Assembly (NCBI GenBank): GCA_945862145.1
Contig: CAMAXE010000001.1
Coordinates: 62,001 to 126,000, forward strand
Source of the DNA: Klebsiella pneumoniae
Lineage (GTDB): Bacteria > Pseudomonadota > Gammaproteobacteria > Pseudomonadales > UBA5518
Reading direction: 5' to 3'
DNA length: 64,000 nucleotides
This document shows positions 61,240 through 64,000 of this stretch, one piece after another. The position numbers were made by a program, and so were the translations under genes. The notes under the pieces were generated by a model. It was given only the letters and a program-made list of their open reading frames with translations, searched no databases and was not told the DNA's origin. Each line of letters starts with the position of its first letter. The first letter of the stretch is position 1.

Positions 61240-61450
61240 ATGCCTGACACAGAGCTTTTTGTGTCTGGGACCTCCCTGGCCCGGCGACTGAACATGCCCC
61301 CAAGAGAGCTGTTTCGGCTCCTCTCCGAGCACGGTTGGATACAACGTCAGTGTGAGCAGTGACGGTTGAGCGACAAGGGTGAATTCGACGGTGGGCGCTA
61401 CCGTGGGAGATCACGCCGCCGGGCAAGCTCCGTAAATACGGGCTCGCTGT
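61240..61450 (+). pseudogene. remnant of wHTH-domain gene with internal stop
   Basis: An ATG at 61240 opens 40 codons (TSLARRLNMPPRELFRLLSEHGWI resembles a winged-helix N-terminal domain) to a TGA at 61360. The same frame then continues RLSDKGEFDGGRYRGR, the kind of sequence expected right after the wHTH. So one nonsense codon interrupts the frame, and similarity fades before the convergent phhB gene at 61451. The full-length gene would be several hundred codons, so only the first domain survives. Family name not certain. Confidence 0.5.
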
Positions 61451-61756
61451 TTATTGAGCTCTGCCGCCGTCCGCGGCGAAGGCACTCATGGCCTCTGCCA
61501 GCAGCATGTCCAGCTCCGTTACGCCACCGACGTCGTGGGTGTTCAGTTGCACACGCACCCGGTTGTAGACGTTGAACCAGTCGGGGTGATGATCCAGCTG
61601 CTCTGCCCGCATGGCCGAGCGGGTCATGAAGGCAAATGCGGACGAGAAATCCTTGAACCTGAATTCACGTACCAGCCGGTCGTCGCGATGCTCCCACCCT
61701 GGCAGGGACGCGAGCCGTGAGGCCACATCGGTGTCGGAAAGCCGGGTCGGTCTCAT
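61451..61756 (-). CDS. phhB: 4a-hydroxytetrahydrobiopterin dehydratase (PCD)
   Basis: The ATG at 61756 gives 101 residues, normal for PCD. The active-site motif EQLDHHPDW with paired His, and NTHDVGGVTELD further on, are complete. It regenerates tetrahydrobiopterin from the 4a-carbinolamine, and also acts in tetrahydropterin cofactor handling. No phenylalanine hydroxylase gene is adjacent, but a PTPS/SDR pair lies 37 kb away. It overlaps the trmA stop by 4 bp. Confidence 0.93.
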   Translation of the reverse strand: MRPTRLSDTDVASRLASLPGWEHRDDRLVREFRFKDFSSAFAFMTRSAMRAEQLDHHPDWFNVYNRVRVQLNTHDVGGVTELDMLLAEAMSAFAADGGRAQ

Positions 61757-62871
61757 GGATGTGATGCTCCTGATGTCTGCCTTTCGAGCACAACGCCGCA
61801 CTCCATGTGGGGCGTGTAGGGGAATTGGTCGAACAATGCCGTTCGCGTGATCCTGAAATCAGGGCCCAGCACTTGCAGGTCCCGGCACAGCGATTGCGGA
61901 TTGCACGATACGTAGGCAATGCGCGAGAAATTTGCGGCCAGCGCAAGCGTATCGCGATCAAGGCCTGCGCGCGGAGGGTCCACCAGCAGTGTCTGTGGCC
62001 GGAATCCATCGAGATCGAAATCCTTCAGGCGGTGGAATGGCCGTTCACGGGCCATCGCCGAGGCGGCCTCAGCGCTCGAGAGCCTGGCGACAACGGTGTT
62101 TGTGATCCCGTTAGCAGCCAGGTTGTAGCGGGCGGCAGAGATCGCGGCAGCCCCGATTTCAGTGGCCAGCACCTGACGGAAGCACCCGGCCACCGCAACC
62201 GTGAAGTTGCCGATGCCGCAATAGAGCTCGAGCAGATCACCCCCGCCCGAGTCGGCGCAGGCGCGCCTCGCCCAGCCGAGCATGGCCTGATTCACCGCCG
62301 CATTTGGCTGGGTAAAGCTGCCCTCGGGCTGCCGGTAACTCAGTCGGTGGCCCTCTACTTCGAGACTCTCCAGTACCCAATCCCGCTCCAGCACCACGCG
62401 CTGTCCGCGCGAGCGGCCGACGATCATCGCGCCGAGTTCGCGAGCGGCCTGCCGGGCGGCCTGCTCCCATTCCTCATCGAGTCGGCGGTGGTAGACCAGT
62501 GTGACCATGCTGTCCCCGGCCAGCGTATCGAGGAATTCGGCCTGCCAGAGTTTTCGCTTGAGCACGGGTAACGTGGCCAGCACCTGCAGCAGCTGCGTCA
62601 TCAGCGCGTTGATCCGGAGCGATGCGGTGGGAAACTCCCGCAGACGCACTTGCTCGCGTGAGTCAGGGCCGCCGAACATCAGGTAAAAGGTATCTACTCC
62701 CTCGTGCCAGACGCGGAACTCCGCCCGCTGCCGGAAGTTAATGGGTGCCGAGGCATGCACCTCGGGTTCGGGTGCGCCCAGTGGCGCGAGCAAACCCGTC
62801 AGATGCTCCCGTTTACGCTGCAGTTGTGCCGCTGCTGCGACCTCGCTGTATTCCTCGGGCAGGGGATTCAT
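61753..62871 (-). CDS. trmA: tRNA (uracil-54-C5)-methyltransferase TrmA
   Basis: From the ATG at 62871 (MNPLPEEYSEVAAAAQLQRK) the protein has 372 residues. SAM motif LLELYCGIGNFTVAVA near residue 211, LLVDPPRAGLDRDTL near 297 and catalytic Cys in YVSCNPQSLCRDL near 323 all match TrmA. It makes ribothymidine at tRNA position 54. The start is preceded by the TrpD-like gene overlapping by 4 bp, and phhB overlaps its end. Confidence 0.96.
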   Translation of the reverse strand: MNPLPEEYSEVAAAAQLQRKREHLTGLLAPLGAPEPEVHASAPINFRQRAEFRVWHEGVDTFYLMFGGPDSREQVRLREFPTASLRINALMTQLLQVLATLPVLKRKLWQAEFLDTLAGDSMVTLVYHRRLDEEWEQAARQAARELGAMIVGRSRGQRVVLERDWVLESLEVEGHRLSYRQPEGSFTQPNAAVNQAMLGWARRACADSGGGDLLELYCGIGNFTVAVAGCFRQVLATEIGAAAISAARYNLAANGITNTVVARLSSAEAASAMARERPFHRLKDFDLDGFRPQTLLVDPPRAGLDRDTLALAANFSRIAYVSCNPQSLCRDLQVLGPDFRITRTALFDQFPYTPHMECGVVLERQTSGASHP

Positions 62872-63533
62872 GGTGTGCCACCCGGCCATCGACCGCGTTG
62901 TTTCCAGAGTACGTTTGCTGCCTCGCGTGCTGCGACGGGTTCGCCGGCCGCACCCACGTAAAGTAGCGCTACCGCTGCGGTTTGCAACACGGCTTCCAGC
63001 CCATAGCCGTTTGGTGCGACGTCATCCCACAGGCTGCGCAGCGGAGCGGTTCGGGCAACATCAGGTTTGAGGGCGCGCTGTGTCAGCCGCCGCGAGAGGT
63101 TCAGGGTTTGCTGGCCGGCACCGGAGGCCAGCGAAACCACGGTGTCGGCATCCGGATGAATGTCACACTCGCCACCCTCGCCACGAAATACCCCCACGGC
63201 GGACTGATCGAGTGCCACCACCGTCTCCGCATGCAGGCGCACGTAGGCGAGATGGTGCCGGCTGCGCAGCCCGAATTCATCCCGCTTGTCCATCAGTTGC
63301 TGCAGCGCGGGGGAGATGATGCGAAGCGGCAGATAGGCAAAATTGCCCTGCTCCAGATGCGCGATGGCTGCCGGCCATGACTGCGCGGGTGCGATACCGA
63401 GTTCGGTCAGTGCCTGCTCTGCTTCGCACTCGTCCAGCGCGCGCCCGGCGGTTTTGCCACGACCGAGTGCCCTCACGAACGGTGCAAATGGATGCACCAC
63501 CACGCGCGGTGTTGCGGCAGGGTTATCTGTCAC
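62868..63533 (-). CDS. TrpD/YbiB-like family protein (tentative)
   Basis: The 221-residue protein lies between tusE and trmA, overlapping both by 4 bp. It has FGLRSRHHLAYVRLHAETVVAL near residue 88 and VFRGEGGECDIHPDADT near 112, patterns like the later half of TrpD-related YbiB proteins, but the glycine-rich phosphoribosyl site is not obvious. Homologues near TusE are often called glycosyl transferase family proteins. Function unknown; nucleic-acid binding has been reported for YbiB. Confidence 0.5.
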   Translation of the reverse strand: MTDNPAATPRVVVHPFAPFVRALGRGKTAGRALDECEAEQALTELGIAPAQSWPAAIAHLEQGNFAYLPLRIISPALQQLMDKRDEFGLRSRHHLAYVRLHAETVVALDQSAVGVFRGEGGECDIHPDADTVVSLASGAGQQTLNLSRRLTQRALKPDVARTAPLRSLWDDVAPNGYGLEAVLQTAAVALLYVGAAGEPVAAREAANVLWKQRGRWPGGTP

Positions 63534-63853
63534 AGGCAGTGCTCGGGGCGGGGCAGTCCCGCGATCCGGGCAGCCACCCGCGCGGGACTCTCCGGGAAAA
63601 GCTGTAGCAAATAGACGCTGCGGCCCTTGTCTGCGCCAAGTTCACGCCGCACCACGCTCACCATGGCGCGCATGGCAGGCGAGTGCCCGTGCTTGCGGAA
63701 ATACTCGCGCAGAACCAGCAATACTTCCAGTCGACAGTTGTCGAGCTCCAGCCCCGCAGCCGTCGCCAAGTTGGCAGCCACCTCTTCATTCCAGGTGCTC
63801 CAATCCGCAAGGAATCCATCGGCGTCGAGCAATGGCAGGATGGCAGGCCCCAT
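63530..63853 (-). CDS. tusE: sulfur relay protein TusE (DsrC family)
   Basis: The ATG at 63853 gives 107 residues. The DsrC/TusE pattern is clear: LDADGFLADWSTWNEEVA at the start, LEVLLVLREYFRKHGHSPAMRAM near 57, LFPESPARVAARIAGLPRP near 85, and a penultimate Cys (EHCL) for persulfide transfer. It passes sulfur from TusBCD to MnmA for 2-thiouridine in tRNA. It starts 17 bp after the tusB stop and overlaps the next gene by 4 bp. Confidence 0.93.
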   Translation of the reverse strand: MGPAILPLLDADGFLADWSTWNEEVAANLATAAGLELDNCRLEVLLVLREYFRKHGHSPAMRAMVSVVRRELGADKGRSVYLLQLFPESPARVAARIAGLPRPEHCL

Positions 63854-63869
63854 GTGCGCGGGTTCCTGC

Positions 63870-64000
63870 TCAAAACCAGCTGACGGAGCGGGCATGCTCA
63901 CAGGCAAGCGACACGAAGCCCGGGTAGTCGAGCGCATGCGCGAATGCGGCACGTGCGTACACGGCGCGGATCGCGCAATCTTCCTCGATGACATAGATCG
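63870..64000 (-). CDS. tusB: sulfur relay protein TusB, partial (C-terminus)
   Basis: The minus frame from the window edge to a TGA at 63870-63872 encodes about 43 residues with IYVIEEDCAIRAVYARAA and DYPGFVSLACEHARSVSWF, the characteristic end of DsrH/TusB, including the terminal Trp-Phe. The start and most of the protein lie beyond 64000. It forms the TusBCD complex and hands sulfur to TusE, encoded next. Confidence 0.85.
   Translation of the reverse strand, partial: IYVIEEDCAIRAVYARAAFAHALDYPGFVSLACEHARSVSWF

Noticed and set aside
61050-61247. 66-codon frame in the AT-rich gap
   Set aside because: It is an artefact of the AT-rich region and DnaA-like boxes, with no ribosome site or conserved pattern.

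Overview
The window is a high-GC, densely coded bacterial chromosome segment. TusB/TusE, RlmM, TrmA, SlyD, MscK-type channel, NhaA and an E. coli-type LexA box point to a gammaproteobacterium. Thiolase/DUF35 pairs, paired acyl-CoA dehydrogenases, a P450, a TonB receptor and a ChrR/photolyase operon fit an aerobic, light-exposed, marine-type lineage. My guess (inference only) is Cellvibrionales, near Halieaceae or Spongiibacteraceae. I saw no rRNA, tRNA, CRISPR array, insertion sequence or prophage.

Left third (1-31 kb): catabolism and signalling. A partial GcvT-fold protein and an Lrp regulator lie opposite a KamA-type radical-SAM aminomutase. Next come an SDR, an epimerase, two DUF35 proteins with two thiolase-like proteins, three tandem diguanylate cyclases, pyruvate kinase with a CurA-like reductase, an acyl-CoA ligase with a two-subunit CoA-transferase, a TonB receptor, a P450 with a cupin, a cytochrome c/beta-propeller protein, a pterin-synthase/SDR pair and two adjacent acyl-CoA dehydrogenases. 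Together they resemble a toolkit for activating and shortening acyl or sterol-like chains.

Middle (28-48 kb): a peroxide module (OxyR, DUF3501, Fe-S protein, rubrerythrin) has a recognisable OxyR operator upstream of rubrerythrin. It is followed by ubiX, a giant MscK-type channel, rlmM and slyD. A GNAT-C39 peptidase fusion lies opposite a RimK-like ATP-grasp ligase. Then come a large unknown membrane protein with an EF-hand, and a compact row of outer-membrane barrel, cupredoxin, class III nucleotide cyclase and methyltransferase, which I consider the most unusual unit here.

Right third (47-64 kb): an ECF sigma factor and its ChrR-type zinc anti-sigma factor face a long overlapping operon (FAD oxidoreductase, DUF1365, CFA-like synthase, photolyase, DUF2878, periplasmic protein, SRPBCC-SDR fusion, orphan HATPase). 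Both sides of the divergent promoter carry TGATCC-N16-CGTA, so the sigma factor probably drives both. An SOS unit (LexA box, imuA, imuB, no imuC) lies next to a dimeric dUTPase. An AT-rich gap with three DnaA-box-like sequences and a broken wHTH gene follows. The window ends with phhB, trmA, a TrpD/YbiB-like gene, tusE and part of tusB.
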